A stretch of 64,000 nucleotides of DNA from Rattus norvegicus (GCF_036323735.1 NC_086023.1:16727501-16791500), one strand, 5' to 3'. Counted from the stretch's first letter, positions 1 to 11,575 are shown. The notes: generated by a model from the letters alone, not told the origin. Made by a program: numbers and translations.

Positions 1-1019
1 CATATGAACCCCTAGGGGACATCCATGATTTTTTTGGATATTTCTTATTTACATTTCAAATGTTATCCCTTTTCCCGGTTACCTGTCTGTAAACTCCCTA
101 TCCCAAACCCCTCCCCGTACATCTACGAGGGTGTTCCCCCACACATTTACCCACCCCTTCCTGCCTCCCAACCCTAACATTCCCCCACTGGGGAGTTGAG
201 CCTTGGAAGAACCAAGAACTTCTCATTGCATTGGTGCCCAAAAAGGCCATCCTCTGCTGCATATGCAGCTGGAGCCACGGATCTGTCCATGTGTACTCTT
301 TGAATGGTAGTTTAATCCTTGAGAACTCTGGTTGGTTGTTATTGTTGTTCTTATGAGGTTGCAAACCCCTTCAGCTCATTCAGTCTTTTCTCTAACTCCT
401 CCAAAGGGGATGCCATTCTCAGTTCAATGGATGGTTGTGAGCCTCCACCTCTGTATTTGTTAAACTCTGGCAGAGTCTCTCAGGAGACAGCTATATCAGC
501 TTTTGCACCAGGAACTTTTCGCATCAGCAATATTGTCTGGGTTTGGTGACTGTATGTATATTGGCTGGATCCCCAGATGGGGCTATCTCTGAGTGACCAT
601 TCCTTCAGTCTCTGCCCCAGACTTTGTCTCCATATCTCTCCCCTATGAATATTTTTGTTCTTGCTTCTAAGAAGAACTGAAGCATCAACATCCTCCTTTT
701 TGAGCTTCATGTGTTCTGTGGATTGTATCTTGGGTAATGCAAGTGTTTGGGCTAATATCCATTTATGAATGAGTGCATACCATGTGGGTTTTATTGTGAT
801 TTGGTTACCTCAAACAGGATGATATATTCTAGTTCCATCCATTTGCCTATGAATTTCATGAAGTCATTGTTTTTAATAGCTGATTAGTACTCTATAGTGT
901 ACATGTACCCAATTTTCTATATCCATTCCTCTGTTGAAGGATATCTGGGTTCCTTCAAGCTTCTGGCTATTATAAATAAGGCTGCTATGAACATCGTGAA
1001 GCATGTGTCTTTGTTATAT

Positions 1020-1103
1020 TTTTTTTTCTGGAACTGGGGACCGAACCCAGGGCCTTGCGCTTGCTAGGCAAGCTCTCTACCACTGAGCTAAATCCCCAAC
1101 CCC
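1020..1103 (-). mobile_element. ID SINE (tRNA-derived), minus strand
   Basis: The complement reads as an ID element: a GGGGTTGGGGATTTAGCTCA start, an internal Pol III A box and a GGTTCGGTCC-type B box, then a short A-rich tail (T run at 1,020-1,027). A perfect 15-bp target-site duplication GTGTCTTTGTTATAT lies at 1,005-1,019 and 1,104-1,118, so both ends are exact. It sits inside the ORF2 3' region of the old L1. ID elements derive from the BC1 RNA gene and are strongly amplified in rat, which supports the species call. Confidence 0.95.
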
Positions 1104-4100
1104 GTGTCTTTGTTATATATTGGAGCATCTTCTGGGTATATTCCCAGGAATGGTAGAGCTGAGTCCTCTAGTAGTACTATGTTCAATTTTCTGAGGAACC
1201 TCCAGACTGATTTTCAGAATTCAACCAGCTTGCAATCCCAGCAACACTGGAGTTTTCATCTTTCTCCACATCCTCACTAGCATCTGAGGATTTGACCTCA
1301 CACTCACCTGAGGTTTTGATCTTAGCCATTTTGACTGGTGTGAGATGGAATCTCTGGGTTGTTTTGACTTGCATTTCCCTGACAATAAGGATGTTGAACA
1401 TTTCTTTAGATACTTCAAGCCATTCGATATTCCTCAGTTGAGAGTTCATTACTTAGCTCTGTACCCCATTTTTTGAAAAAAAATTCTTTGATTCTCTGGA
1501 GTTTAACTTCTTGAGTTCTTTGTATATATTGGATATTAGCCATCTGTCTGATGTAGGATTAATGAAGACCTTTTCTCAACTGTTGCTTGCCAATTTGCCC
1601 TAATGACAGTGCCCTTTGCCTTACAGAAGCTTTGCAATTTTATGAAGTCTCATTTGTCGATTCTTGATCTTAGAGCATAAGCCATTGGTGGTTTGTTCAG
1701 GAAATTTTCACAAGTGCCCATGCATTCCAGGCTCTTCCCCACTTTCTCTTTATTAGTTTGAGTGTACCTGGCTTTATGTGGAGGTCCTTGATGCACTTGG
1801 ACTTAAGCTTTGTAGAGTGCAAAAAGAATGCTTCAATTTGCATTCCTCTACATGCTGACATCCAGTTGAACCAGCACCATTTGTTGAAAATGCTGTCTTT
1901 TTCCCACTGGATGGTTTTAGCTCCTTTCTCAAAGATCAAGTGACCACAAGTGTATGGGAACATTTCTGGGTCTTCAATTCTAGTCCATTGATCTACCTGA
2001 CTTTCTCTGTACCAATACCATAGAGTTTTAATCACTATTGCTTTGTAATACAGTTTGAGTTCAAGTAGGGGTTTCCCCCAGAAGTTCTTTTATTGTTGAG
2101 CATAGTCTTCACTATCCTGAGATTTTTGTTATTCCAAATGAATTTTCAAATTGCTCTTTCCAATTATTTGAAGAATTGCATTGGAATTTTGATAGAGATT
2201 GCATTGAATCTGTAGATTGCTTTTTGCAAGATGGCCATTTTTACAATATTAATCCTGCCAATTCATGAGCATGGGAGATCTTTCCATCTTCTGAGATCTT
2301 CTTCAATTTCCTTCTTCAGAGATTTGAAGTTCTTGTCATTCAGATTTCTCACATACTTGGTTAGAGTCTCACCAAGGTATTTTATATTATTTGTGCCTAT
2401 TGTGAAAGGTATTGTTTCCCTAATTTCTTTCTCAATCTATTTATCCCCTGAGAAGGGGAAGACTTAGTATTATGTTCAGCCACTTTCTTAAACTTATTTA
2501 TCAGCTATAGGAGTTCTCTGGTGTAATTTTGGGGTCACTTAATTATACTATTATATCATCTGCAAATAGTGATATTTTGACTTCCTTTCTAATTTGTATC
2601 CAGTTGACCTCCTTTTGTTTTCTAATTTCTCTGGTTAGGACTTCAAGTACTATATTGAGTAGGTAGGGAAAGAGTGTGCAGCCTCGTCTAGTCCCTGATT
2701 TTAGTGGGATTGCTTCAAATTTCTCCCCACTTAATTTCATGTTGGCTACTGGAATTCTGTATATTGCTTTACTGTTTAGGTATGGGCCTGAATTCCTGAA
2801 CTTTCCAAGACTTTTATCATGAAGGGCTGTTGAATTTTGTCAAATGCTTTCTCAGCATCTAATGAGATGATCACATGAGTTTTTCTTCAAGGATGTTTAT
2901 ATACTGGATATATTGATGGATTTCTGTATATTGAACCATCACTTCATCCCAGGGATGAATCCAACTTGATCATAAAGGATGATCTTTTTGATGTTTTCTT
3001 GGATTTGGTTTTCGAGAATTTTATTGAGTATTTTTTCATCAGTATTCATAAGGGAAGTTGGTCTGAAGTTCTCTTTCTTTGTTGGGTATTTATGTGGTTT
3101 AGGTATAAGTGTAATTGTGACTTCATAGAAGGAATTCAGTAGTATTCCTTCAGTTTCTATTTTATGGAATAGTTTGGATAGTATTGGTATTTGGTCTTCT
3201 ATGAAGGTCTGATAAAATTCTACACTAAGTCCATCTCATCCTGGGCTTTTTTGTGTTTTTGGTAGAGTTTTAATGGCTCCTTCTATCTTTAGGAATTATG
3301 GGACAGTTTAGATGGTTTATCTGATCCTGATTTAACTTTTGTACCTGGAAGTTGTCTAGAAAATTGTCCATTTCATCCAGATGTTCCAGTTTTGTTGAGT
3401 ATAGGCTTCTGTAGTAGGATCTGATGATTTTTTTCAATTTCCTCAGATTCTTTTGTTATGTCTCCCGTTGCATTTCTGATTTTGTTAATTTGAATACTAT
3501 CTCAGTGACCTCTGATTTGTCTGGCTAATGGTTTGTCTATCTTGTTGATTTCCTCATTTGATGATTCTTTGTATAGTTGTTTTTTTTTTTTTCTCTTGGT
3601 TGAAAAAATCAGCCCTGGGTTTGATTATTTCCTTCAATCTACTCCTCGTGGATGTATTTACTTCTTTTTGTTCTAGATCTTTCAGGTATGCTGTCAAGGT
3701 GCTAGTGTATGCTCACTCTCCAGTTTCTTTTTAGAGGCACTCAGAGCTATGAGTTTTCCTCTTAGAACTGCTTTCATTTTGCCTCATAAGTTTGGGTATA
3801 TTATGCCTTCATTTTCATTAAATTCTAAAACATCTTTAACTTCTTTCTTTATTTCTTCCTTGACAAAGTTATCGTTGAATAGAGTGTTGTTCACTTCCTT
3901 GTGTATGTGGGTTTTCTCTTGTTTTTGTTGTTATTGAAGACCAGCCTTAGTCCATGGTGATCTGATAGGATGCATAGGATTATTTCAATCTTCTACTCTC
4001 TGTTGAAGTGAGGTCTGTTTTGTGACCAATTACCTTCTTCAATTTTGGAGAAGGTACCATGAGGTACTAAGAAGGTATATTCTTTTGCTTTAGGATAAAA

Positions 4101-4284
4101 TGTTCTATTGATATTTGTTAAATTTATTTGGTTCATAACTTCTATTAATTTCTCAGTGTCTTTGTCTAGTTTCTGTTTCTATGATTTATCCATTGCTGAG
4201 AGTGGGTGTAGAAATCTCCCACTATTATTATAGGAGGTGCAATGTGTGCTTTCAGCTTTAGTAAGGTTTTTTTTTTATGGTTCT

Positions 4285-4588
4285 TTTTTTTTTATTAACA
4301 TGTGTATTTCTTATATACATTTCGAGTGTTATTCCCTTTCCCGGTTTCCGGGCAAACATCCCCTTCCAACTCCCCTTCCTTATGGGTGTTCCCCTCCCAA
4401 CCCTCCCCCCATTGTCGCCCTCCCCCCAACAGTCTAGTTCACCGGGGGTTCAGTCTTAGCAGGACCCAGGGCTTCCCCTTCCACTGGTGCTCTTACTAGG
4501 ATATTCATTGCTACCTATGAGGTCAGAGTCCAGGGTCAGTCCATGTATAGTCTTTAGGTAGTAGCTTAGTCTCTGGATGCTCTGGGAC
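4285..4588 (-). mobile_element. L1 3' end fragment, minus strand (left half of head-to-head pair)
   Basis: A T run is followed by the complement of a young-type L1 3' terminus and the G-rich 3'UTR tract (C-rich here, about 4,360-4,430). The fragment stops at about 4,588, where a plus-strand L1 3' fragment begins directly. Only about 300 nt of 3'UTR is present and there is no coding sequence. It interrupts the endonuclease part of the old L1's ORF2. Confidence 0.85.
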
Positions 4589-4986
4589 CCCCGTTGAAGG
4601 AATAAGAGAAAGAACTGGAAGAGCTTGAAGGAGCTCAAGACCCCTTATGAACAACAAAGCCAAGCAACCAGAGCTTCCAGGGACTAAGCCACTACCTAAA
4701 GACTATACATGGACTGACCCTGGACTCTGGACTCTGACCTCATAGGTAGCAATGAATATCCTAGTAAGATCACCAGTGGAAGGGGAAGCCCTTGGTCCTG
4801 CTAAGACTGAATCCCCAGTGAACATGAGTGTTGGGGGGAGGGTGGCAATGGGGGGAGGATGGGGAGGGGAACAGTGATAAAGAAGGGGAGGGGGAGGGAT
4901 TAGGGGGATGATTGCCGGGAAACCAGGAAAGGGAATAACACTCGAAATGTAAATAAGAAATACTCAAGTTAATTAAAAAAAAAAAA
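4588..4986 (+). mobile_element. L1 3' end fragment, plus strand (right half of head-to-head pair)
   Basis: This is L1 3'UTR in the plus direction, from 'gacccccgttgaagg' through the G-rich tract (about 4,833-4,910) to a poly(A) at 4,974-4,986. It carries a small internal duplication of 'ctggactctg' near 4,720-4,740 that the left half lacks, so the two halves are separate copies. Together they form an inverted repeat of about 300-bp arms (4,285-4,588 and about 4,668-4,986) with a spacer of about 80 bp. The old L1 resumes at 4,987. Confidence 0.85.
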
Positions 4987-5284
4987 GAATGGCTACTCCA
5001 GCTTTTTTCTTTGGACCATTTGCTTGGAAATTTTTTCTAGCCTTTAACTCTGAGGTAGTGTCTGTCTTTGTCACTGAGGTATGCTTCCTCTATACAGCAA
5101 AATCCTGGGTCCTCTTTATGTATCCAGTCTGCTAGTCTATGTCTTTTTATTGGGAAATTGAATTCATTGATGTTGAGAGACATTAATGACCAATGATCAA
5201 TGATTGTTTTTTCCTGTTATTATTGTTCTTAGTGGTGGAATTATGTTTATGTAGCTATCTTCTTTTCAGTAGTTGAAATTACAT

Positions 5285-6260
5285 TCTTGCTTTTTCTAGG
5301 GTGTAGTTTCCCTCCTTGTATTGGAGTTTCCCTCTATTATGTTTTGTTCAGGTGGATTTGTGGAAAGATATATTGTAAATTTGTTTTTGTCATGGAATAT
5401 CTTGGTTTCTCCATCTATGGTAATTGAGAGTTTTGCTGGATATAGTAACCTGGACTGACATTTGTGTTCTCTTAGTGTCTATGTGATATCTGACCATGAT
5501 CTTCTGGCTTTCTTAGTCTCTGGTGAGAAGTCTGATAGGTCTGCCTTTATATGTTACTTGATCTTTTTATCTTACTGCTTTTAATATTCTTTCTTTGTTT
5601 ATGCATTTTGGTGTTTTGAGTATTATGTTATCAGAGGAATTTCTTTTCTAGTTCAATCTATTTGGCGTTCTGTAGGCTTCTTGTATGTTTATAAGCATCT
5701 CTTTCTTTAGATTAGGGAAGTTTTCTTCTATAATTTTGTTGAAGATATTTACTGGACCTTTATGTTGGGAATCTTCGCTCTCTTCTATACCTATTATCCT
5801 TAGGTTTGATCTTCTCACTGTGTCCTGAATGTTTTGGGTTAGGAGATTTTTACATTTTGTATTTTATTGGACAATTCTGTCAATGTTTTCTATGGTATCT
5901 TCTGCCCCTGAGATTGTCTCTTCTATCTCTTGTATTCTGTTGGTGATACTTGTATCTATGACTCCTGATCTCTTTCTTAGGTTTTCTATCTCCAGGGTTG
6001 CCCTTTTTGGGAATTTCTTTATTGTTTCTATTTCCATTTTAGGATCCTGCATGGTTTTGTTCAATTCCTTGTTGGGTTGTGTTTTCCTGTAATTTCTTAA
6101 GGGATTTTTTTGTGTTTCCTTTTTATTGGCCTCCGCCTGTTTACCTGTGCTTTCCTCTGTTTCTTTAAGGGAGTTATTCGTGTCCTTTTGAAAGTCCTGT
6201 AACATCATCATGAGCTGTGATTTTAAATTCAGTCCTTACTTGACTGGTGTGTTGGGGTAG
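5285..6260 (-). pseudogene. L1 ORF1 remnant (RNA-binding coiled-coil protein), broken
   Basis: This is the decayed ORF1 of the old L1. ORF1p is a trimeric RNA chaperone with an N-terminal coiled coil, an RRM and a C-terminal domain. The best surviving frame is 5,864-6,211, which reads the coiled-coil part, with 'MMMLQDFQKD' and 'RIQEIEETISGAEDTIENID' matching residues about 49-150 of the intact ORF1 at 35,817-36,890. The RRM and C-terminal parts (5,285-5,860) are recognisable at DNA level but broken by stops and shifts. Confidence 0.8.
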
Positions 6261-6379
6261 CCAGGGCTTGCTGGGTTTTGATGATGCCAAGTGGCCTTGG
6301 TTGGTGTTGTTTAGTTTGTTATACTTCTCTCTTACCATCTGCTTATCTCTGGGGTTAGCTGGTCTTGCTGCCTCTGTCA

Positions 6380-6690
6380 GTGTCTTGACTCACCTATAAT
6401 CCTGTGTGTCCGAACTTCTGGAGACAGAACTTTCTTCCAGCAGGATCTGGGTAGAGAGAGCTGTTTCACAGAGTCAGCTCTAGGAGCAGGCCCAAACAGG
6501 AAGGATCCTGTCCCAAAGTGCTCCAGTAGGGTTTCTCTTGTGCCAGGAATGTGAGTAGAAGTGGTGATCTCACCTGTGTTCCCAGTATTGTCCACACTTC
6601 TAAGAATCCAGCTTTCTACCCCCAGGATCTGGATACAGAGTGCTGTGTCACAGGGTCAGCTCTGGGTGCAGGCCTCTAGGGGGCATTCGT
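6380..6690 (-). promoter_or_regulatory. Decayed L1 5'UTR with tandem monomer-like units
   Basis: This is the GC-richer 5'UTR of the old L1. Two related blocks start near 6,412 and 6,597, about 185 bp apart. Each has 'ctttctt/accc', 'aggatctgg', 'gagagctgt' or 'gagtgctgt', 'gtcagctct' and 'gcaggc'. Rodent L1 promoters are commonly built of tandem monomers of about 200 bp, and this fits that pattern. The sequence is too decayed to infer activity. Confidence 0.55.
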
Positions 6691-7299
6691 ATTCAAACCT
6701 TGCACATTGCTAGTTTAATGAATGATATCTCTATATCTTTGTTTGATCCAGTTTAAATGAGAAATATACCTCATCATCTTGGGCACTTGAATATTTAGAC
6801 ACTGGTTGGTGGTACTGTTTGAGAAGGTCTAGAAGCTGTTGGCTAGGAGGAAGTATTTCACTGGAGGCAGGCTTTGGTAATTTAAAGGCTTTCACCATTT
6901 CCAGTTCATTCTCACTGTTCCATATTTGTGGTTAAGGATATAAGTGTTCAGCTTCATGTTCCAGCCTCCCTTGTCTCCTGTTTGCTACCATACCTCCCTA
7001 CCATGATGAAATCTTTCCCTTTCTGGGATCACAACCCATCTATAAGTTTCCTTGGTCATGGCATTTACAGAAAATTTTAAAATACTGAATCTCCCTAAGG
7101 ATACTAACTTTAATACTTTAGAGAGTTAATGCATTTTAATCATTTATTCAGTAGATATGATCTTTCTTCTTAATTTTCAAGTTGATTAATTCCCTATATG
7201 TCCATATAACTAGTCAAATACTATTTTCAGGTGCATTTTTAAAACTGTTTTGGGAGAGTCCAAGTATTCAAGCATAGGAGCCTATAGAGGCCATCCTCA
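6691..7299. other. Unique DNA, no feature recognised
   Basis: This is mixed-composition sequence to the right of the old L1's 5' end. I see no open frame of interest, SINE boxes or microsatellite. Confidence 0.5.
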
Positions 7300-7850
7300 T
7301 TTAAACCACCACAAATGGAAAACACTTCATGTTATAGGCATAGGAAAAGACTTTCTGAATATGATTCCTGTCACTTAGGAAATAAGGATAATTGACAAAT
7401 ACAATCTCATGAAATTAAAATTGATTCTTTAAAGCAAAACAAACAATTCAGTAAAGAGGCATCACACATAATGGAATTAAACCTTTTTGTAGCTGTACAT
7501 CTAGAAAAAGCCTAATATCTAACCTAATCAAAGATATCTAATCTAATCAAAACCCTTAAATAAGAAGTGAAACAGCTCAAACAATAGGCAGGCTAAAAAA
7601 CTGTATAGATAGTTTTCAAGAGCAGAAATGCAAGTGCCTAGTAAACACATAAAAATGCTCAACCACTGAAGCAATCAGAAAAATGCAATTTAAAAAATAT
7701 ACATTGAATCAATCTCATTCAATGATAATGGCAGTTATTAACAAAGAAAATAACAAATGTTAAACAAGATGTGGACAAAAGACAAAAGAGTGTCTTTCAA
7801 TACTCCAGCCACTAAGGACAAGAGTATGAAGATTTCTAAAAACAAAATCC
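7300..7850 (+). mobile_element. Ancient L1 ORF2 C-terminal fragment, plus strand
   Basis: The sequence follows the ORF2 3' region in order: an 'aaaagactttctgaa' start, a 'ctcatgaaattaaaa' block, then 'aaaatgctcaaccactgaag' and 'aatgcaatttaaaa' to 'aacaagatgtggac'. The match is far more diverged than any other L1 here and has no open frame, so it is an ancient mammalian-age L1. A continuation appears at 8,440-8,680. Confidence 0.6.
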
Positions 7851-7869
7851 CCAAATCAGTTCTACTGTA

Positions 7870-8430
7870 CCTGTAATTCTTAGTGAGCTTTTTTCTACTC
7901 ACCTTGTACTCAAATAACTGTAGGGAGTTTGACATGCTCTAGCCTGTTCTAGTTCCCAATAACAGACATAGAGACATGTTGTTTTTATTAACCAGCTTCA
8001 TGCATAGGCTGGTCAGGTTCTCCAGCTACCATAACCCTCTAAGGCTGTCCTATTTCCCATCCACCTAGTCCTTTACTTTTAATCAGAATCTGGCCTTCCC
8101 TTGTTTTGGTCCATGTCTATGTCCTCATGTCTTCTCTCTCCTCATCATCTCAAGTCAAATCATGTGAATTCTCCACACCCTCACTTCTTCCTGGCTCTTT
8201 CTTCTCCTTTCTCTCTCATCTCATCCCTTGGACAACCCCTACACAAAAACGATTGGGAGGTCCCACCCTATTCTCTTCTGCTCAGCTAAATGGCTAATAA
8301 GCTCTTCATCAATCAGGTGATAATGATGTTTACAACACACTGAGACAGGAGATGGTTCATAAAAAGCAATAGCAAAGTCCAGCCTGTACTCAACTCTCTG
8401 CCGATATGTAAATAAGCATCTGAATAATAC
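7870..8430. repeat. Probable rodent interspersed repeat inserted in the ancient L1
   Basis: This CT-rich block separates the two ancient L1 segments and holds 'attaaccagcttcatgcat', a CT-rich middle (8,100-8,230) and 'ctaataagctcttcatcaat'. It resembles rodent medium-reiterated (RMER-type) repeats, but I cannot name the family. A short open frame over the CT-rich part looks like a compositional artefact. Confidence 0.35.
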
Positions 8431-8439
8431 AAAGACAAA

Positions 8440-8680
8440 CTTTATATAGTGCACAAGGGGATTATCCCAAGAACCTACCATATGACACAGATGCAACTCA
8501 GTGTATCACAGAGATGTTGTACATCCATGATCCTGCTGTACTACTCATATTCATATTAGCCACATTATGGAACCAACCTAGGTATCCATCAACATAGGAG
8601 TGGATGGAGAAATATACATAATATAAATTCCATCTATTTAGAAAAAGTTACATTGTTTTCAAGAAAATACAAGCTATTAT
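8440..8680 (+). mobile_element. Ancient L1 3' coding fragment, continuation
   Basis: Sequence such as 'attagccacattatggaacc' and 'tatccatcaacataggagtgg' corresponds to the last part of ORF2, at the same position in the element as 'AALFIIARKWKEPRCPSTEEW' in the young L1s. It is strongly diverged. It fits as the continuation of the fragment at 7,300-7,850. Confidence 0.55.
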
Positions 8681-8689
8681 AATTTAATT

Positions 8690-9240
8690 AGGTTGTTGGG
8701 TATATTGAGCCAGTCTCAGAAAAGATGCATATAGCATGTTTTCTATTATTCGTGATTCCCAGAATTGATATTCCTACAAAAAGTTATATGTGCAGATATA
8801 CTATGAATATAGATGTGCAACTCTCTAGGATAATAATAGAACTAACAGGAGACAAAGGTAAAAAGGAAAGGAATGAGGGTATGATAAGAATATGTTTAAT
8901 GCCCTATGAAAATGCCCTGATGCAACTAAATACCAAAAACATACACCAATGAAAATATTAAAAAGAGAATAGTCAAAAAATGATAAAACAGTATGGTAAT
9001 GATGTAGATGTGGAGAAAGAAGACAAGAATGAATATGAACTGACAGGCCAAGCAGTTGATCAAATAAAAGTCCAACAATCTTAAATATAAACCATTATAG
9101 GCTCAGCACCAAAAAAAAAAAAAAATTATAGGGATCAAACCACTGAATGACAAAACTCAAAAGCTTGATATTGTGTGTATTGAATTTAAGATGCCCATTA
9201 GATGTTGTGTAGTTACATAAAGTCAAGGTTAAAAGAAATA
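8690..9240. other. A-rich DNA, possibly ancient L1 3' tail region
   Basis: This is A-rich sequence with an A run near 9,111-9,125. It could be the 3'UTR of the ancient L1 but I cannot show it. No gene is visible. Confidence 0.3.
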
Positions 9241-9246
9241 AATTAA

Positions 9247-9396
9247 GCTGGACCTGGTTGAACATGACTTTATCTTAGCATTTTAAAGGCAGAGACTAGT
9301 GGCTGTCTGTGAGTTCAAGGCCAACCTGGTCTACAAAGCAAACTTCAAACAGGAAGGAAGGGCTACCTACTAAGAACCTATCTCAAAATAAAAAAG
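9247..9396 (+). mobile_element. B1 SINE (diverged), plus strand
   Basis: The block has the B1 order: a diverged 'gctggacctggttg' start, 'gagttcaaggccaacctggtc' in the middle, 'ctacctactaagaacctatc' near the end, then 'tcaaaataaaaaa'. B1 elements derive from 7SL RNA and are Pol III-type SINEs of rodents. The CpG positions and the A box are decayed, so this is an old copy. No clear target-site duplication was found. Confidence 0.75.
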
Positions 9397-9494
9397 AGAG
9401 AGGGGGGAGAAATATGACAAAATGAAATTATTCATTTGGGGACATGTTGTTAGAAACCAATGGGTTAGACATGCTCAAAAGTAAGAAATGGTAA

Positions 9495-9496
<2 letters not shown>

Positions 9497-9560
<64 letters not shown>
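9497..9560 (+). repeat. (GA)n microsatellite
   Basis: Near-perfect GA dinucleotides run for about 57 nt from 9,497, followed by a short imperfect GA tail. It lies 100 nt after the B1 tail. The long Ser/Leu-rich frame on the opposite strand is produced by this repeat. Confidence 0.97.
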
Positions 9561-9779
9561 CGCATTGGGCACAAACATGTACTCACTGCACCTAAAAACA
9601 CAGAGTGAGACAATAAATCAAGGAAGGAAAACAAGAAAATAATCCAGCATTTGGAAAGAAAGTCAAGAGAAAGTGAACTTGTGAGAACAAGCTGTGCTCT
9701 TATTGCGTTCATACTCTGAAGCTCCGAAGCTCTCATACTCTGAACTCTATTTGAAGATAGGGTTTTTAAATCTCCTCCA

Positions 9780-9862
9780 TGGGGTTGGGGATTTAGCTCA
9801 GTGGTGGTGCACTTGCCTAGCAAGAGCAAGGCCCTGGGTTCGGTCCCCAGCTCTTGAAAAAA
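9780..9862 (+). mobile_element. ID SINE, plus strand
   Basis: It starts 'ggggttggggatttagctca' (9,781), with an A box in 'tagctcagtggt' and a B box in 'gggttcggtcccc', then an A tail. A 12-bp target-site duplication AAATCTCCTCCA lies at 9,768-9,779 and 9,863-9,874. The sequence is close to BC1/ID but has 'tggtgcac' where the ID at 1,020-1,103 has 'tagagagc', so the two come from different ID lineages or have drifted. Confidence 0.95.
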
Positions 9863-9874
9863 AAATCTCCTCCA

Positions 9875-10554
9875 GGAAAACCCACACAACCAGTTAGGGA
9901 AGAGCTACTCTTTTCTACTGAGCATTTCCCTTGTCTATTGGAAAGCATTAGAAGTTCTACATTTCTATGAGATAGAATCACTTTACAGATGGCGGACTTC
10001 AACTGACATAGAAACAAAGACTAGAGTGTAAGAGGAAAGATTGAAGAAATAGTTGTAGAAATGAACTTTTGAGTTCCTGCAAAAGCAAACAAGCCAGTCA
10101 TCTGTGCTGTGCTCTAATCTCCTCTGCTATAAGTTAGGATCATAAGAGTGCTTCCTAGAAACCATTAAATGAATCACAGAATTAAAAAAAAACACTGATC
10201 GCATGACTTCAGTTTTATTTATTTTTATTATTAATTAGTATTACTATGACATACTGTTACATAAGAAAGGACTGAGCAATATAAGCTTAATTCACTTTTG
10301 GGGGAAGGGATTTTTGAATATTAAGGGAAGCACTATTAAAGTAATATGTAATTCCTGGAAACTATGATATATTGGGCTTTATACAATATTTCCTTTCATG
10401 GTATTTTCTTCAAAAAACTGTATACTATAGCTTTTTCATACATTAATTTTTCTCCAGCACCTCAAGTTAGGTTGTATTTAGACAGAACAATTTCTACTAT
10501 ACCATCATTAGACTGTACATTCTATCACCAATGATGACTAATCCTAAGGACTTC
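9875..10554. other. Unique AT-rich DNA, nothing recognised
   Basis: No SINE, L1 or open frame of interest was recognised. Confidence 0.5.
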
Positions 10555-11575
10555 TATTGTAGACTGAATAATGATCACTTAAATGTCAAGCCCTGGTGTC
10601 TGGAATCTGTAAGTGTTATCTGAAAAGGAAATGTGTCTTTGGACACGTGATTAAATTGAGATCTGGTAGTGGAAATTGATCCAAAATGATTCCTAAGTCC
10701 CAACACAGTGTGTTTATAAGAGAAAGAATCAGAAATGGCATAAACAGAATGTTGAGGACCCTGCAAATCTCACAGCCATTGGGGAGATGATTCACAGAGG
10801 GTAAGGATGAAGTTAGAGTGAATACCATCTTTTCAGGCACTTCCAGAGTCTGGTTTCATGCTCTATTCTTCTTACATATTTAAACATGGTAGAACTATTG
10901 AGGAAATGTTTTCATGTGACAACTGTCAAAACAAAACTTGAGGCATAGAAACTCTCTAGTAAGTTAGCAAATAACTGTTACCGTTACAATAAGAATGAGT
11001 TCTGTTGGTTGATAAGTCATGCTCAAGGAAAGAACCTGAGGAGGAAGGATTTATAGTAAGAAAAAGGATAGATTCTATGGGTGGAGGATGCAAAGTCCAT
11101 AACAACTCTTTCATATGGATAAGTTCTATTCGCAGAAAGACTCTGGATTGGGACCTAAACAATGCCCAGAATTGGGGGAGGATTCAAGAAGGCTGGCTTC
11201 ATAGAAGAACAAAAGACAGAGAAACACCAGGTCAAACAATATTCACACCCGTCTGACAGTGAAAAGCTACTCATTTCTTTCCATTGAAGGAAATAAGCCA
11301 GCATGATTGAGAAGCATCTTCCAATGCTTTTGTTAAGCTGTTCCTCCTACAACAAAAGAGTAGCAACATGAAGACAAGTTGAACAGATGTGAGAATAATG
11401 TCCAATAATGTCCACATTAGGCAAGGAACACTAGTTGCTAAAAAAAAATACTTCTTTATCCAGGATAAGATTCTAGGCCCCAGATCTGAAGAATGGCATA
11501 GAATAGCATCTTGGGAAGGTAATCAGCCTAACCTGGTAATTTTTTGCAGCAGCTATAGAAAATTAATGTCTTCAT
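10555..11575 (+). repeat. Possible ancient mammalian interspersed repeat (family uncertain)
   Basis: The left end reads 'gtagactgaataatgatc', 'ggaatctgtaagtgttatc', 'acgtgattaaattgag' and 'tgtttataagagaaag', and the right end has 'cctggtaattttttgcagc' near 11,532 with 'agaaaattaatgtc' just after. This order resembles a known class of old mammalian repeats whose consensus runs from 'actgaat..' to 'gcagcaatag..aactaat'. I am unsure of the class (a MaLR-type LTR is one option). The middle part (10,900-11,500) is not clearly repeat. Confidence 0.4.

Larger units (their letters stand above)
749..5250 (-). pseudogene. L1 ORF2 remnant (endonuclease/reverse transcriptase), broken
   Basis: This is the decayed ORF2 of the old L1. 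ORF2p normally carries an N-terminal AP-like endonuclease, a central reverse transcriptase and a C-terminal Cys-rich segment, and it nicks and reverse-transcribes at the target site. The clearest surviving block is 2,543-2,740, which reads through 'KLSGEKFEAIPLKSGTRRGC' and ends with the RT catalytic motif FADD at about 2,555-2,566. A C-terminal piece (QIDQW-like, HLIFEKGAK) survives at 1,697-2,035. The frame is interrupted by many stops, by the ID insertion and by the L1 pair at 4,285-4,986, where about 140 bp of endonuclease-coding sequence is also missing. It cannot encode a working protein. Confidence 0.85.
1..6690 (-). mobile_element. Old near-full-length L1, minus strand
   Basis: Read on the minus strand this is an L1 with its 3' end at the left edge and its 5' end near 6,690. 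The 3'UTR complement lies at about 28-745, followed by decayed ORF2, decayed ORF1 and a 5'UTR. It contains an ID SINE at 1,020-1,103 and a pair of L1 3' ends at 4,285-4,986, so it is older than both. Many stops and frameshifts show that it is long dead. A short T run at 28-34 is all that remains of a poly(A) tail. I found no target-site duplication, so both ends are approximate. Confidence 0.9.

Noticed and set aside
9780..9862. tRNA gene candidate with A and B boxes (also 1,020-1,103)
   Set aside because: The boxes are those of ID SINEs; both copies have A tails and target-site duplications and do not fold as a complete tRNA.
9428..9889. 153-codon minus-strand frame with a long Ser/Leu run
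   Set aside because: The run is the (GA)n microsatellite read in one frame and the rest overlaps an ID SINE.
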